Below the pieces are notes generated by a model. It was not told where the DNA came from. It was given only the letters and a program-made list of their open reading frames with translations, and did no database searches. From Hymenobacter pini (GTDB taxonomy: Bacteria; Bacteroidota; Bacteroidia; Cytophagales; Hymenobacteraceae), in contig NZ_JAIZZH010000002.1 in the NCBI RefSeq assembly GCF_020421205.1, positions 310,001-374,000 of the forward strand: 64,000 nucleotides of DNA, written 5' to 3'. The translations under genes and the position numbers were made by a program. Shown here in pieces: positions 1 through 8,519 of the stretch (positions within the stretch are counted from its first letter, which is position 1; the number at the start of each line of letters is the position of its first letter).

Positions 1-160
1 AGGACTCGTGGCCAATCTGGGCCAGGAAGTGGGCCACGCGCAGGGGCGTGTCAATTTTAAACACCGCCAAGGTGGTGTTGATGGCGCCGAGGAACTTGTC
101 GGCCTCGGCGGCGGTGGTGCCCACCAGGGCAGCCATCAGCAGTTGTTTGGTCAGCTGCAT
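1..160 (-). CDS. GH19-type phage endolysin (N-terminal part, runs off window)
   Basis: The first 53 residues of a leftward gene are visible. The stretch LRVAHFLAQIGHES is the hallmark of GH19 chitinase-like phage lysozymes, where the glutamate in the HES context is the expected catalytic acid. Such enzymes cut peptidoglycan at lysis. The ATG lies 10 bases after the holin-like gene's stop codon, so the two form a lysis pair. The C-terminal part, including any binding domain, lies outside the window. The family call is fairly safe; substrate details are inferred. Confidence 0.8.
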   Translation of the reverse strand, partial: MQLTKQLLMAALVGTTAAEADKFLGAINTTLAVFKIDTPLRVAHFLAQIGHES

Positions 161-170
161 ACAGTAAAAT

Positions 171-701
171 TTAACCAATGGAAACGTCTCGAACAGGTGG
201 CTCCGGCAGGGCCGTACTCAGCTCAGCATCCGGCACCGCCAGCAGCTCCTCGGGCGGTATTTTGCTGCGGAACTGGCCGGTTTCTTCCCAGTCCTGCATG
301 CCCTTGCGCAGAAACTTGGGCAGCGGCAGGCCGGCTCCTCCCAGGTTGCGCAGGTTCTCATCGATGCTCTTCGTTTCGATGATCAGGATGAAGAAGTAGA
401 TGGCCCCCTTGAAGCCGATGGCCAGGTAGGGCGCCAGGGGCAGCGGCTGGCCATCGACCTGCACCGAGCTGAGCACGTGGGCTACTACCAGGCCCACGGC
501 GTAGTCGCGCAGCTTGGTGAACATCTGACGCATACCCCGGGAGTGGAAGCGCCCCTGCCGGAAGCTGCGCACCATGCCCAGGCTGGTATCGAGCAGAAAC
601 AGCACCATCAGAAACACCAGGGCATTCCAGTCGCTGAACACGTATTTTTCAATGAAGCGGGCCCCCATTTCCAGCGCCGGCGGCAGTAGTAAAGTCAGCA
701 T
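171..701 (-). CDS. Phage holin family protein
   Basis: A 176-residue protein with hydrophobic segments near residues 25-45, 66-82 and 90-108. The motif IETKSIDENLRNLGG resembles the conserved end of the phage_holin_4_1 (toxin secretion/phage lysis holin) family. A charged tail of about 55 residues follows. It would open the inner membrane so that the adjacent endolysin reaches the wall. Its start overlaps the stop of the upstream gene by one base (TGATG), so translation is probably coupled. The assignment comes from pattern and neighbour, not from a search. Confidence 0.75.
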   Translation of the reverse strand: MLTLLLPPALEMGARFIEKYVFSDWNALVFLMVLFLLDTSLGMVRSFRQGRFHSRGMRQMFTKLRDYAVGLVVAHVLSSVQVDGQPLPLAPYLAIGFKGAIYFFILIIETKSIDENLRNLGGAGLPLPKFLRKGMQDWEETGQFRSKIPPEELLAVPDAELSTALPEPPVRDVSIG

Positions 702-1717
702 CAGATAGCGCGGTAAACCTTGGAGTCGGCGGTATTCAGAGGTACCACCGGTGCCGTGGCCGGCCGATATGGGCCCAGGGAGAAATAAGTGGCGTACCGG
801 CTGGCGGAGGCCCGCTGGTTAAGAAACTGGCGCATCCGCTCCAGCAGGATATCGGCCGAACGCTGGGCCTCGAAGGCCCGGGCCTGGAGCAGTGCGTCCA
901 GGCCGGCATCGGCTTCCTTGGAGTTATCGGTATCGATGCGGGCCACCATCAACTCAATACCGTCGCCGGTCAGGCGCAGGCCCAGCTCGGGCACGGCCCG
1001 GGCCAGCGTGAGGCTGGCCAGCGCCGGCCGGATGAACTGCTCCAGCAACTCCTCGTTTTCGGGTGTCAGGCTGCGGGTACGCACCTGGGTGCGCAGCTCA
1101 TCCAGGAACTCGTAGCCCAGCTGCGGGGCCAGGATAAACAGCTCCTGCTTTTTTATGAGGGGTTTGAGGGCCTCGAACACCGGCCAGGAGTCCTGGATGT
1201 TCTCGAAGCGCGAAAACTCCGGCGCGCTGGTCAGCAGTTGCAGCCGCTGGTACTGGCTGGCACCGGTGGCCCAGGCTTGCAACTCGGGCGAGCTGGTGTA
1301 ATTATCCTCCAGCCACTGGAGCAGCACGTTCAGGTCCAGGTAGCCTTTGCGCGTAAGGGTCTTACGCAGGGCCTCTATTTGCCATTGAAAGGCCGTTTTC
1401 TCGGTACCAGTACTCACAATGTGAATGCCGGTGTCGTCGATACTTACCTGGATTTCGTCCAGAGAGCCGGCCACGCTCAGCCGGACCAGCGGGGCCTGCA
1501 CCAGCCCAAGCAGCTCGCCGGCCAGCGTGTCGTCGCCGGCCGTAGTGCCGGCCGAGTACTGCTCCTCCAGCCACCTGAGCAGCGGGGCCCCAAGCAGGGG
1601 CAGCAGCACGGTGCCGCGCAGGTGCTCGGCCTCCCGCTGCACCGCTTCCGGCACGTCGCTGGTATCGATGGTGACGTAGCGGCGCAGCTCGTCTCTAGTT
1701 GTCAGTAGGCTCTGCAT
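701..1717 (-). CDS. Phage protein resembling DUF6712 family
   Basis: A 338-residue, mostly helical protein with no catalytic motif I recognise. It lies between the portal and the holin and overlaps the end of the portal gene by 23 bases. Position and general look match an uncharacterised family (DUF6712, from memory) found beside portal genes in Bacteroidota prophages. A head-completion or connector role is plausible from position only. The family assignment is tentative. Confidence 0.6.
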   Translation of the reverse strand: MQSLLTTRDELRRYVTIDTSDVPEAVQREAEHLRGTVLLPLLGAPLLRWLEEQYSAGTTAGDDTLAGELLGLVQAPLVRLSVAGSLDEIQVSIDDTGIHIVSTGTEKTAFQWQIEALRKTLTRKGYLDLNVLLQWLEDNYTSSPELQAWATGASQYQRLQLLTSAPEFSRFENIQDSWPVFEALKPLIKKQELFILAPQLGYEFLDELRTQVRTRSLTPENEELLEQFIRPALASLTLARAVPELGLRLTGDGIELMVARIDTDNSKEADAGLDALLQARAFEAQRSADILLERMRQFLNQRASASRYATYFSLGPYRPATAPVVPLNTADSKVYRAI

Positions 1718-3110
1718 CGGAAGGGTTGTCAGCTTGGCCGCCAGTGGCCGTGGAAGTGTTGGATTTCGAAACGTCGGCCGTCTGGGCCAATGGGTTGAGG
1801 AAGCGGAACTCCAGCTCTGCGGGCCAGCCGTTGTAGTCGCGTACCAGGTACAGCGGCTCCAGAATCAGGTCCTGGTGGAAGCGGTGGGTACTGATGAAGT
1901 TGTTGAAGGCAATGCGCTTGTCGGAGCCGGAGCCGGCCCCCATGCCCTTGCCCGGGCTGATGCCCACCAGGGTCGGGTCCACGCTCAGCGCAGTGTAGAT
2001 GTGCGAGCTGGCCTCCTGCGAGTCCTCGATGTGCAGGCCCGACTTCACTTTGTCGTCGATGGCCGTCACCTTGAAGGCGCTGATGGTTTCCTGGCTGCGC
2101 GGATCCACCACGGCCACCGAGAGAATCGACTTGCCTGCGCCGGCGGCGCCGGTCATGGTTTTTTCGAAGTCACTGAGCTCGTCGCCGATAATCTGCCGGC
2201 GCTGCTCGGTGGTTTTCGTGTCCCAGTCAGGATATTTCCAGTTCCAGTACCGCTCGTCCGTTTCGATGAGGTACTTGATGCTGAGCTGGTTTTTGAACAT
2301 GGCCGCCTTGAACTCCGGAATGGCCTGGGCCACGTCCAGCCAGCCCGAGCGGCGGATGCTGTTCCAGCTGGCCAGCTGGTAGAGCGCCTTACCCGGGCTC
2401 GGCAGCGCCAAAGGATACACGTATTTAAAGCCCCGAGTATCGGCTTTCAGCGCATCCACCGGCTCATAGTAAGGGTCCAGTACTGGCACACTGGTGGTGT
2501 ACTCGTCGCCGGGTTTGGCATCGGGCCAGTTGGCGGAGATGTGCACGTAGTCCGGTACCGGCTGATTGGCTTTTGGCACGGAGTAGCGGCAGAAGGCCGT
2601 GTCCTGGGTGGTCAGGGTGGTAATCTTCTGCTTATTGAGCGACTGAATCAGCTCCGGGTAGCTCTGCGCGTAGGTGAACAGGTTTTGTAGGCCCTCGTAG
2701 GCGTAGCGGGGAATATTGCTGCGGCGGAAAAACGCCTCTACGTCGGGCAGCCGCTCCCGCTTGAAGATTTCATTCCCGTTCTTGTCGAAGTCGGTGACGC
2801 GGCCGTACACCACGCCCCCGCCGTACACGGCCCGGGTTTTCCACTCCAGCACGCTGGGCAGAATCGTATTCGACTCCAGCGACTTGAGCACCTGCTGTGG
2901 AAAGTCATTGGCCTCACCCCACAGGGCTACGTCGCCGCTCTGGCCCTTTTCTACCGGGGAGCTGGGCGTCGCGCCGTCCTGGGTGGTGCCGCCGCCTGAG
3001 CTGCCGGCGGCCGCTGAAAACCCCAGGCCGCGCACGACGGAACCAGCCAGGGCGCCGGTACCGCGCCAGTACGCGGTGCTGCCGGCAGAGCTGAAGAGTA
3101 ACTGCTGCAT
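1695..3110 (-). CDS. Phage portal protein
   Basis: A 471-residue protein with a low-complexity Gly/Ser N-terminus. The middle and C-terminal sequence is portal-like: QIIGDELSDFEKTMTGA, then SQETISAFKVTAIDDKVK, then FHQDLILEPLYLVRDYNGWP, which resembles the stem and crown region of Bacteroidota prophage portals. The portal forms the dodecameric DNA gate of the procapsid. It begins at a TAATG overlap with the 115-residue gene upstream and is followed by DUF6712-like and lysis genes, in the transcription unit led by promoter P1. Large terminase lies in the preceding unit, which supports the call. Confidence 0.75.
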   Translation of the reverse strand: MQQLLFSSAGSTAYWRGTGALAGSVVRGLGFSAAAGSSGGGTTQDGATPSSPVEKGQSGDVALWGEANDFPQQVLKSLESNTILPSVLEWKTRAVYGGGVVYGRVTDFDKNGNEIFKRERLPDVEAFFRRSNIPRYAYEGLQNLFTYAQSYPELIQSLNKQKITTLTTQDTAFCRYSVPKANQPVPDYVHISANWPDAKPGDEYTTSVPVLDPYYEPVDALKADTRGFKYVYPLALPSPGKALYQLASWNSIRRSGWLDVAQAIPEFKAAMFKNQLSIKYLIETDERYWNWKYPDWDTKTTEQRRQIIGDELSDFEKTMTGAAGAGKSILSVAVVDPRSQETISAFKVTAIDDKVKSGLHIEDSQEASSHIYTALSVDPTLVGISPGKGMGAGSGSDKRIAFNNFISTHRFHQDLILEPLYLVRDYNGWPAELEFRFLNPLAQTADVSKSNTSTATGGQADNPSDAEPTDN

Positions 3111-3457
3111 TACAGAATGACTTTGCGGCCGGCCACGGCCACGAGTAGATAAATGTGGATTTTGATGATGTCGCCGGTGGCGGTATCCCGCAGGTTGCGC
3201 GTGGCGTTGGCGTAGTGGTCCGGGTCGCGGGCGATGCGGGCCACCGTGGCCACGTCGGTTTCGGCGTCGCCGGTCAGCACGGGCGCTGGCGGTTCGGCCT
3301 CCGGCTTGCCCGAGCCAATGCGCGCGGCCGCCAGTTCGCGGAACTCGCCGCCAGTGCCGCGGCGCCGGTCACACGTTACCCAGCGCACCGGCAGTGGCGT
3401 GCCGCTTTCAAGCAGGGCCAGCGCGTCTTTTAGGCGAATGGTTGCGGGGGTTTCCAT
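3110..3457 (-). CDS. Small phage protein, first gene of the portal unit
   Basis: A 115-residue protein of unknown function. The core TRNLRDTATGDIIKIHIYLL recurs, from memory, in short proteins next to portal genes in Bacteroidota prophages. Its ATG lies only four bases after the -7 box of promoter P1 (3462-3469), so its mRNA would be leaderless or nearly so. It overlaps the portal start (TAATG). No membrane segment or catalytic motif is visible. Confidence 0.65.
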   Translation of the reverse strand: METPATIRLKDALALLESGTPLPVRWVTCDRRRGTGGEFRELAAARIGSGKPEAEPPAPVLTGDAETDVATVARIARDPDHYANATRNLRDTATGDIIKIHIYLLVAVAGRKVIL

Positions 3458-3461
3458 GCTG

Positions 3462-3496
3462 CAAAACTGCCGCCCCCCTGCCTCGGCAAAAAGGAC
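3462..3496 (-). promoter_or_regulatory. Phage late promoter P1
   Basis: On the minus strand: GTCC (3493-3496), TTTTTG (3487-3492), 17 bases, then CAGTTTTG (3462-3469). This is one of four copies with the same spacing (see 8420, 12207, 16089). The -7 box differs from the Bacteroidota consensus TAnnTTTG only at its first base. The ATG of the 115-residue gene begins four bases downstream. Confidence 0.7.
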
Positions 3497-3718
3497 ACAA
3501 AACCGCCCGTATCAGCCTGAAAACCCACAAAAAGCCAATCTCACAGGGTTTTGCCCTCACGCACTGGAAACGCCGTTTTTGGGCCACTTTGGCGCGTTGC
3601 AGTCTCACCAGTCTAGCAGAACGCCCCGGCTTGCACTGTCGTCTACCGGCAGCTGCCGGGGGGTGCCTCGGTGATATCTGTGGGGCGAGTTCATGTGATG
3701 GTCATGTGACAGAGGACA
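3497..3718. other. Non-coding spacer between terminase terminator and P1
   Basis: About 220 bases with no convincing gene. It holds a direct repeat of TCATGTGA near 3691-3710. The sequence ATGTGACAGAGGACAC before the terminator hairpin resembles ATGTGACGGACAC after it (3758-3770). No promoter box other than P1 was seen. Confidence 0.4.
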
Positions 3719-3752
3719 CAAAAAAGCCCCAAAACAGCACGTTTTGGGGCTT
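3719..3752 (-). terminator. Terminator after large terminase
   Basis: Perfect 11-base stem AGCCCCAAAAC (3725-3735) / GTTTTGGGGCT (3741-3751) with a 5-base loop. On the minus strand it is followed by a run of six T. It ends the P2 unit. A second inverted repeat, CGGACAC (3764-3770) / GTGTCCG (3783-3789), lies between it and the terL stop codon. Confidence 0.85.
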
Positions 3753-3791
3753 TCGCTATGTGACGGACACGATGTCCGGGCTGTGTCCGAC

Positions 3792-5471
3792 CTATACTAC
3801 CAGCAGGCCACTGAAGTCCGGGCTGCTGTTGACCACGTCGGTACCGATGTAGTGGAAGTGCAAGTCCACCGTATCGGTGAAGTGGGTGGCGTGCTCCTGC
3901 GGGAAGCTGTTGTTCCGCTCACTCGTTTTGATCTTGCTGATGTTACCCTTGGTATCCTGGCCCACCGGGGCCAGCAGCATGGCCTGCACCACGTCGCGGG
4001 TGTTGACCTTGTTGAAGCGCACGCGCCACACCTTGGGATACTGCTTCTCCGCCAGCACTTCCTGCCCTACAACATACCGTGTGGGGTGACCAGGTACGCG
4101 GCCCAGGTTGGCCCGGGTAACGCGCCAGCCCCGGCTCTGGAGCACCTTGATAAAGGTCTCGTTCAGCGTCCAGGGGCTGTTGGGGTTACGGTTGTTACCC
4201 CATTCAGCATCCTCCAGGAAGATCAGCTCCTTGCGCAGGTGGTACTGGTAGTAGTCGCAGAAGGCATGCGCCAGGTCACTCACCAGCTTGGGATGCTTGA
4301 CGTACAAGCCCTTCAGGATGCGGTACTCCCGCACGTCCTCGTGCTTCTGTCCTACCGTAAGCACCGAAATCTTACCGCCCCAGTCCACCGCTCCCACCAG
4401 GGGCAAGTGACTGCGGCAGTCCGAATCCATGCGGCTATCGGGCTTATCCTGGAGTGCCGTGAGCTTTTTGATGTTGTACTCCAGCCCCAGCACGAAATCA
4501 TCATTGGCGCACTCCTGCACGTGGTGGCCCTGGTTCAATTGCGGATAAAACCCGCCCTCTACCGTCGTGGGCCGCCGATTCATGATTTCAATCATGAAGG
4601 TGAAGTCGGTCATGAACCGGCGCTGGTCGAGCAGGTATTGCAGGCCCAGGTTCTGGATGTTATCGAACGCATTGGCCTCCGAGTAGAACGTGCCCCGATT
4701 AGCCGAGCTGGGGAAATAGCGTATCTCCAGCATCAGCTTTACGACCTGCTCCCGCCAGATATGCAGCCGCTCCTCGTCCGTTTCGGCGTCGATGAAGCGC
4801 ACCTGGGCCGCAATCAGCTCGTTTTGCCGCGCTACCAGGTCAACGCCGTCATTTTCGTAGTATTTGCTCTTCTCCAGCAACCAGCGACCCTGGTCGCCCC
4901 AGGGCATCGAGCTGAAGAGGAAAACACCGTGGTGCTTCGGGTTTTTACCGAAAACGTGGCCGTTGCCGCGGTTGGTGGCCGACAAGTCGGCATCGAGCTT
5001 GTCCTTGTTGAGCAGCAGGGCCTCGTCGCCGATAAAGCCGTCCACGTTCAGGCCCCGGGAGGCCGAACCACCGGCATCCAGGCTCACCAGGTGAAACCCG
5101 GTGCCATTCTTGAAGATGATGAAGTGGTCGTACTTCAGCGGGCCCTGGATGGGGCGTTCAAAGAGCTTAGAGGGTGGTGGGTGCCGGCCCACGTAGAAGT
5201 CGCGGTCCAGTTTGTAGCCCAGGGCCTCCAAACCGGCAATGGTTGAGGGCAAGGTGCGCGTGAGCACCTGCTTGTAGGTCGAGCCCACAATCACCCAGCA
5301 GCTGCGGGGCATGGTGCGCACGATTTCGTGCATGTCCCAGGCAATAACCGTGGACTTGCCCGTACCGCGGCCCCAGATGCTGATGCCCTCCTTTTTGCCC
5401 TTGGCCGTGACGTAGCGCAGCTGCGGCTGGTTGAACGTGAGCTTAATCCGATCAATGATTACCATCCCCAC
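3792..5471 (-). CDS. terL: Phage terminase large subunit
   Basis: A 559-residue DNA-packaging motor. The ATPase part has a Walker A, GRGTGKST, at about residues 34-41 and a Walker B-like FIGDEA near 147-151. The nuclease part starts at AVDWGG (Asp near 363), and the C-terminal HATHFTDTVDLHFHY looks like the last metal-binding segment. It pumps phage DNA into the procapsid through the portal and cuts concatemers. It overlaps the small-subunit gene by about 20 bases; Met1 or Met3 could be the true start. A strong terminator follows. Confidence 0.9.
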   Translation of the reverse strand: MGMVIIDRIKLTFNQPQLRYVTAKGKKEGISIWGRGTGKSTVIAWDMHEIVRTMPRSCWVIVGSTYKQVLTRTLPSTIAGLEALGYKLDRDFYVGRHPPPSKLFERPIQGPLKYDHFIIFKNGTGFHLVSLDAGGSASRGLNVDGFIGDEALLLNKDKLDADLSATNRGNGHVFGKNPKHHGVFLFSSMPWGDQGRWLLEKSKYYENDGVDLVARQNELIAAQVRFIDAETDEERLHIWREQVVKLMLEIRYFPSSANRGTFYSEANAFDNIQNLGLQYLLDQRRFMTDFTFMIEIMNRRPTTVEGGFYPQLNQGHHVQECANDDFVLGLEYNIKKLTALQDKPDSRMDSDCRSHLPLVGAVDWGGKISVLTVGQKHEDVREYRILKGLYVKHPKLVSDLAHAFCDYYQYHLRKELIFLEDAEWGNNRNPNSPWTLNETFIKVLQSRGWRVTRANLGRVPGHPTRYVVGQEVLAEKQYPKVWRVRFNKVNTRDVVQAMLLAPVGQDTKGNISKIKTSERNNSFPQEHATHFTDTVDLHFHYIGTDVVNSSPDFSGLLVV

Positions 5472-6141
5472 TCACCTCCTTTCGCTCCAGCAGCATCTTT
5501 TCCATCTGGTCGCCGCCGAACACGTTCTGCTGCACGGCGTCCACGATGAGCTCATAGTCGGCCTCCTCAATGCTATCCGGGTCCATCAAATTGATGGTGC
5601 GTGTTTTCGAGGAGCCGGCTACCGTGAGGTTAATCACGTAGCTGGTGTTACCACCACCAGAGCCACCTGCTTCCTCCTGGCCCGAATCGGCGCGCATCAG
5701 CCCACCTACTTTGGCCTCAAAGTTCATGGCCGCAATGGCCGCCCGCATGTCGGGCGGGCGCTGGGTGAGGGCCAGTTGCAGAATCTTGCGCGAAAACTCC
5801 AACAGGATGGCCTTACGGCCCTCCTTACGCACTTTCTTCAGGTCGCCCATCAGGTTCTGGGCATCAGCCAGGCGCCGGTAGCACGTGGCCCGGCTGATGC
5901 CGAACTGCTTCTGGAGCAGCGGCCACGCCTGGTCGAAGGTGTGGTAGTTGCTCAGCAAGGCGTAGGCGGCCTCGATCTGCTGGTTGACCAGCTGGTCGGC
6001 CGGCGAGAGCCGCTGTAGCGCGCCCACCTCACCATTGGCCTCGGCGATGCTGGCGGCATAAATACGCTCCACGGCCGTGCTCTTGTGCAGAATCACGTCC
6101 TGAGCCCCGGGCAGGTCTTTAGGCAGCAGTTGCGTCGACAT
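5452..6141 (-). CDS. Probable terminase small subunit
   Basis: A 229-residue protein directly upstream of and overlapping terL. A helix-turn-helix-like segment, FGISRATCYRRLADAQ, sits near residues 80-95, followed by a helical region that may drive oligomerisation and a Gly/Ser-rich linker. Small terminases recognise the packaging site and recruit the large subunit. The call rests on position and the HTH, since the family diverges too much for a direct match by eye. The gene overlaps the 3' end of the ParB-methyltransferase by 23 bases. Confidence 0.65.
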   Translation of the reverse strand: MSTQLLPKDLPGAQDVILHKSTAVERIYAASIAEANGEVGALQRLSPADQLVNQQIEAAYALLSNYHTFDQAWPLLQKQFGISRATCYRRLADAQNLMGDLKKVRKEGRKAILLEFSRKILQLALTQRPPDMRAAIAAMNFEAKVGGLMRADSGQEEAGGSGGGNTSYVINLTVAGSSKTRTINLMDPDSIEEADYELIVDAVQQNVFGGDQMEKMLLERKEVSGDGNH

Positions 6142-7405
6142 ACTCGCTCAGTTGGGCCTCGGTGAGTTCCTCGCCGTTGCGGATGATGGTAAAGCGCCGC
6201 TGATTATCCCGCATGAACTGCACGAAGCGGCGCACGTGCACGTCGACGTAGCGCGGATCCAGCTCTACCGAGTGGCAGCTGCGCTGGGTCTTTTCGCAGG
6301 CAATGAGCAGGCTGCCGGAGCCGCCGAAGCCATCAAACACGATATCATCCTCCTTACTGGAGCATTGCAACAGGTACTCCAGTATTTCCAGCGGCTTCAT
6401 AGTCGGATGGTCCGCATTGCGGCTCGGTCGGTCAAATTGAAGCACAGTCGACTGCGTGCGGTCTGAGTACCAGGGATGGGCAGCACCCTCCTTCCAGCCG
6501 TAGAGGATGGGCTCGTGCTTCCAGTGAAAGTCCTGACGGCCCATTACAAACGACTGCTTTACCCACACCAGGCACTGGCTCAGCTTCAGCCCGGCCTCCT
6601 GCAGAGCCAGGCGGAAGTTGGCACCCTCACTATCGGCGTGAAACACGTAGATGGGCGCGCCCGGGGCCGAGTGGGCGTACACGTTGCTGTAGAAATCATA
6701 CAGAAAGGCCCGAAAATCCCCGTCACTCATATTATCATTCTCGATGGTGAGGGCATCCTTGGTTTTGCCTTCGTAGGCGACGTTATAGGGAGGATCGGTA
6801 TTGGTAAGGTTGATGAGCTTGCCCTGGAGCAGCGTGGCCAGCACGTCGGCCTCGGTGCTGGATCCACATACCAAGCGGTGCACCAGGCCGCGGCCGATGC
6901 TCTGAAACTCGTACACGTCTCCCAGCACGCTGATGGGCGTGGCTGGCGGTGCCGGGTCGAACTCCTGCTCCTCCGCCGGCGGCAGCACTACAGCCGTGAG
7001 CTGAGCCAGCTGCTCCAGCACCGGCGCGTCCAGGATGCTGCCCAGGTCCAGGTGGGCGAAGTTTTCCAGCAGGCTTTCGTAGTCCCACTGGCCAGCGCCC
7101 ACATTGCTCGTCACGTTGTACTCGTCCAGCTCCTCTTTCGTCAGCTGACGATTCGGCACGCGCACGTCGATGAGTTCCTCGCCGCGGCCCAGGTCCACGA
7201 GCACGGCCAGGCGCTGGTGGCCGGCCAGCACCACGTTATCGAGGTTGATGGCGGGAATCTCGGCCAGGTTGAATTTGCGGATGCTGCGCGTGAGCCGCTC
7301 TCGGCCCTCGTCGGTGAGGGTGCGCGGGTTATAGCTCAGGGGCACCAGCTCGCGCACTCGGCGCTGCTGGGTAGTCCAGGACAAGGGAAGCAGTTCTTCA
7401 GTCAC
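6119..7405 (-). CDS. ParB-like nuclease domain fused to DNA methyltransferase
   Basis: A 428-residue two-domain protein. Residues about 15-100 form a ParB/Sulfiredoxin-type domain (NPRTLTDEGRERLTRSIRKF, then VVLAGHQRLAVL). Residues about 155-400 form an amino-methyltransferase with DPPY at 204-207, TMKP near 335-338 and the SAM-binding FGGSG at 360-364. Because DPPY precedes the SAM motif, it is a beta-class N4-cytosine or N6-adenine enzyme. No restriction enzyme lies beside it. In the terminase operon it may protect or mark phage DNA before packaging. Target sequence unknown. Confidence 0.88.
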   Translation of the reverse strand: MTEELLPLSWTTQQRRVRELVPLSYNPRTLTDEGRERLTRSIRKFNLAEIPAINLDNVVLAGHQRLAVLVDLGRGEELIDVRVPNRQLTKEELDEYNVTSNVGAGQWDYESLLENFAHLDLGSILDAPVLEQLAQLTAVVLPPAEEQEFDPAPPATPISVLGDVYEFQSIGRGLVHRLVCGSSTEADVLATLLQGKLINLTNTDPPYNVAYEGKTKDALTIENDNMSDGDFRAFLYDFYSNVYAHSAPGAPIYVFHADSEGANFRLALQEAGLKLSQCLVWVKQSFVMGRQDFHWKHEPILYGWKEGAAHPWYSDRTQSTVLQFDRPSRNADHPTMKPLEILEYLLQCSSKEDDIVFDGFGGSGSLLIACEKTQRSCHSVELDPRYVDVHVRRFVQFMRDNQRRFTIIRNGEELTEAQLSEYVDATAA

Positions 7406-8054
7406 GTTGGGGGGTATTGAGTTTGTTTCGGATCAAATCGATTTCAGCCTCCAGGTCCGGCAGCTCACCGGCGCGCTCAGGCCGGCGGCGCACTTTGCTG
7501 CGGAGCGCCACTAGGTTGTCTAGGCGTCGGCGCAACTCGCCGGCATCCGTTACCTCCTCAGTGGCCACCTTACCCGGTAGCCGGCCATGCTCCAGCACGT
7601 GCTGCTCACTGGCCAGCAGCAGCTGCACCTGCTCAGTGAGGGCACAGATGCGGTGGGCCATCTCGCAGCGGGCCGTTACCCGCAGGCCTGGCGCCGTGAG
7701 CTGCGCATGCAGCTGGCTCCGCTCGTCGCGGGCGGCCTTGATCTGGGCCCGCACGTCGGTGAGCAGTGGCGAGTTGGGTTCAGCCGCGGCTGGCGGGGTA
7801 CTATACACCTCCTGGCGAAAGGCTTGGTCACTGAGCTGCCGGCGCTGTTCCTGTAGGTAGTCCATTGAAAGGCGGGGCATATCCTCCACCGGGCCGGCTA
7901 GGCCCTGCAGCTGCTCTACCAGCACTTGGCGGCTGTACCCGGTCTCACCCAGGGCGAAAAGCTGCTGGTACACGGCACTGCCGCCCAGCTGCGCATGTAG
8001 GGCCACGCCGGCAGCCCAAGCCCGTGGGCCAGCCAGCCACTCCACCGCACTCAT
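7398..8054 (-). CDS. Phage protein with C-terminal coiled coil, unknown function
   Basis: A 218-residue protein of unknown function. The C-terminal half is rich in charged heptads (about residues 105-215), suggesting a coiled coil; the N-terminal half is Gly/Ala-rich. It overlaps the ParB-methyltransferase gene by 8 bases and its own start overlaps the previous stop by 4, so it belongs to the terminase unit. No enzyme motif seen. Confidence 0.6.
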   Translation of the reverse strand: MSAVEWLAGPRAWAAGVALHAQLGGSAVYQQLFALGETGYSRQVLVEQLQGLAGPVEDMPRLSMDYLQEQRRQLSDQAFRQEVYSTPPAAAEPNSPLLTDVRAQIKAARDERSQLHAQLTAPGLRVTARCEMAHRICALTEQVQLLLASEQHVLEHGRLPGKVATEEVTDAGELRRRLDNLVALRSKVRRRPERAGELPDLEAEIDLIRNKLNTPQRD

Positions 8055-8416
8055 TCGGCCGAATAACTATTGCCCCACGTGTAATGCGTCCAGCGCGTGC
8101 GCAGGCGGGTGTAGGTTATCACGTCAGTGTCGTGCGCCACGGCATACCCAGTACTGCCAGTGCTTACCCGGGCAAGGCCCTCCTTGCTGCGCACGATTAG
8201 CACGTAGGAAGCAGAATGATAGACCGTATGACACGAGGTATGACCTTTTTTATCAGTGCTGCAACTCGTGGTAGTATAAGGCGGGGTATAGTGGTGCCCC
8301 TCTACAATACCAGTCACATGCTCCTTATGGCCACCGAAGCAGTCGGTCAGTAGCAGGCTGCAAGCCAAAATGCCAGCAACCCAGGGACTCCAGTCCCAGA
8401 TATCTCTCCATTTCAT
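8051..8416 (-). CDS. Small membrane-anchored phage protein
   Basis: A 121-residue protein starting MKWRDIWDWSPWV, with one hydrophobic segment (about residues 9-26) containing LLLTDC; it may be a membrane anchor or an atypical lipoprotein signal. The rest is rich in Thr, Ser, His and Tyr and could fold outside the cytoplasm. I chose the ATG at 8416 because an upstream in-frame ATG at 8512 would translate through the terminator and promoter P2. The -7 box of P2 ends three bases before this ATG, so the message is predicted to be leaderless. Function unknown. Confidence 0.6.
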   Translation of the reverse strand: MKWRDIWDWSPWVAGILACSLLLTDCFGGHKEHVTGIVEGHHYTPPYTTTSCSTDKKGHTSCHTVYHSASYVLIVRSKEGLARVSTGSTGYAVAHDTDVITYTRLRTRWTHYTWGNSYSAE

Positions 8417-8419
8417 ACC

Positions 8420-8454
8420 CAAAACTGCCGCCGGCTGCCACGGTGAAAAAGGAC
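8420..8454 (-). promoter_or_regulatory. Phage late promoter P2
   Basis: On the minus strand: GTCC (8451-8454), TTTTTC (8445-8450), 17 bases, CAGTTTTG (8420-8427). Same layout as P1, P3 and P4. It lies directly downstream of a terminator hairpin and drives the methyltransferase-terminase unit. Confidence 0.7.
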
Positions 8455-8488
8455 GCAAAAAAGCCCTGGCCAATTGGCCAGGGCCTTT
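8455..8488 (-). terminator. Terminator ending the capsid unit
   Basis: A perfect 22-base palindrome of two 11-base arms, GCCCTGGCCAA and TTGGCCAGGGC (8463-8484), followed on the minus strand by six T. It sits between the 75-residue gene and P2, so one unit ends and the next begins within about 60 bases. Confidence 0.85.
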
Positions 8489-8519
8489 CCCCTCACTTGC
8501 CCGTTCTCTCACCTTCGGG

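Noticed and set aside
3744..5246. 500-codon open frame on the plus strand opposite terL
   Set aside because: It is antisense to a clear terminase; long antisense frames are common in high-GC DNA and its protein has no recognisable motif.
8417..8512. Longer N-terminus for the 121-residue gene
   Set aside because: It would translate through a strong terminator and promoter P2; the added residues look non-coding.
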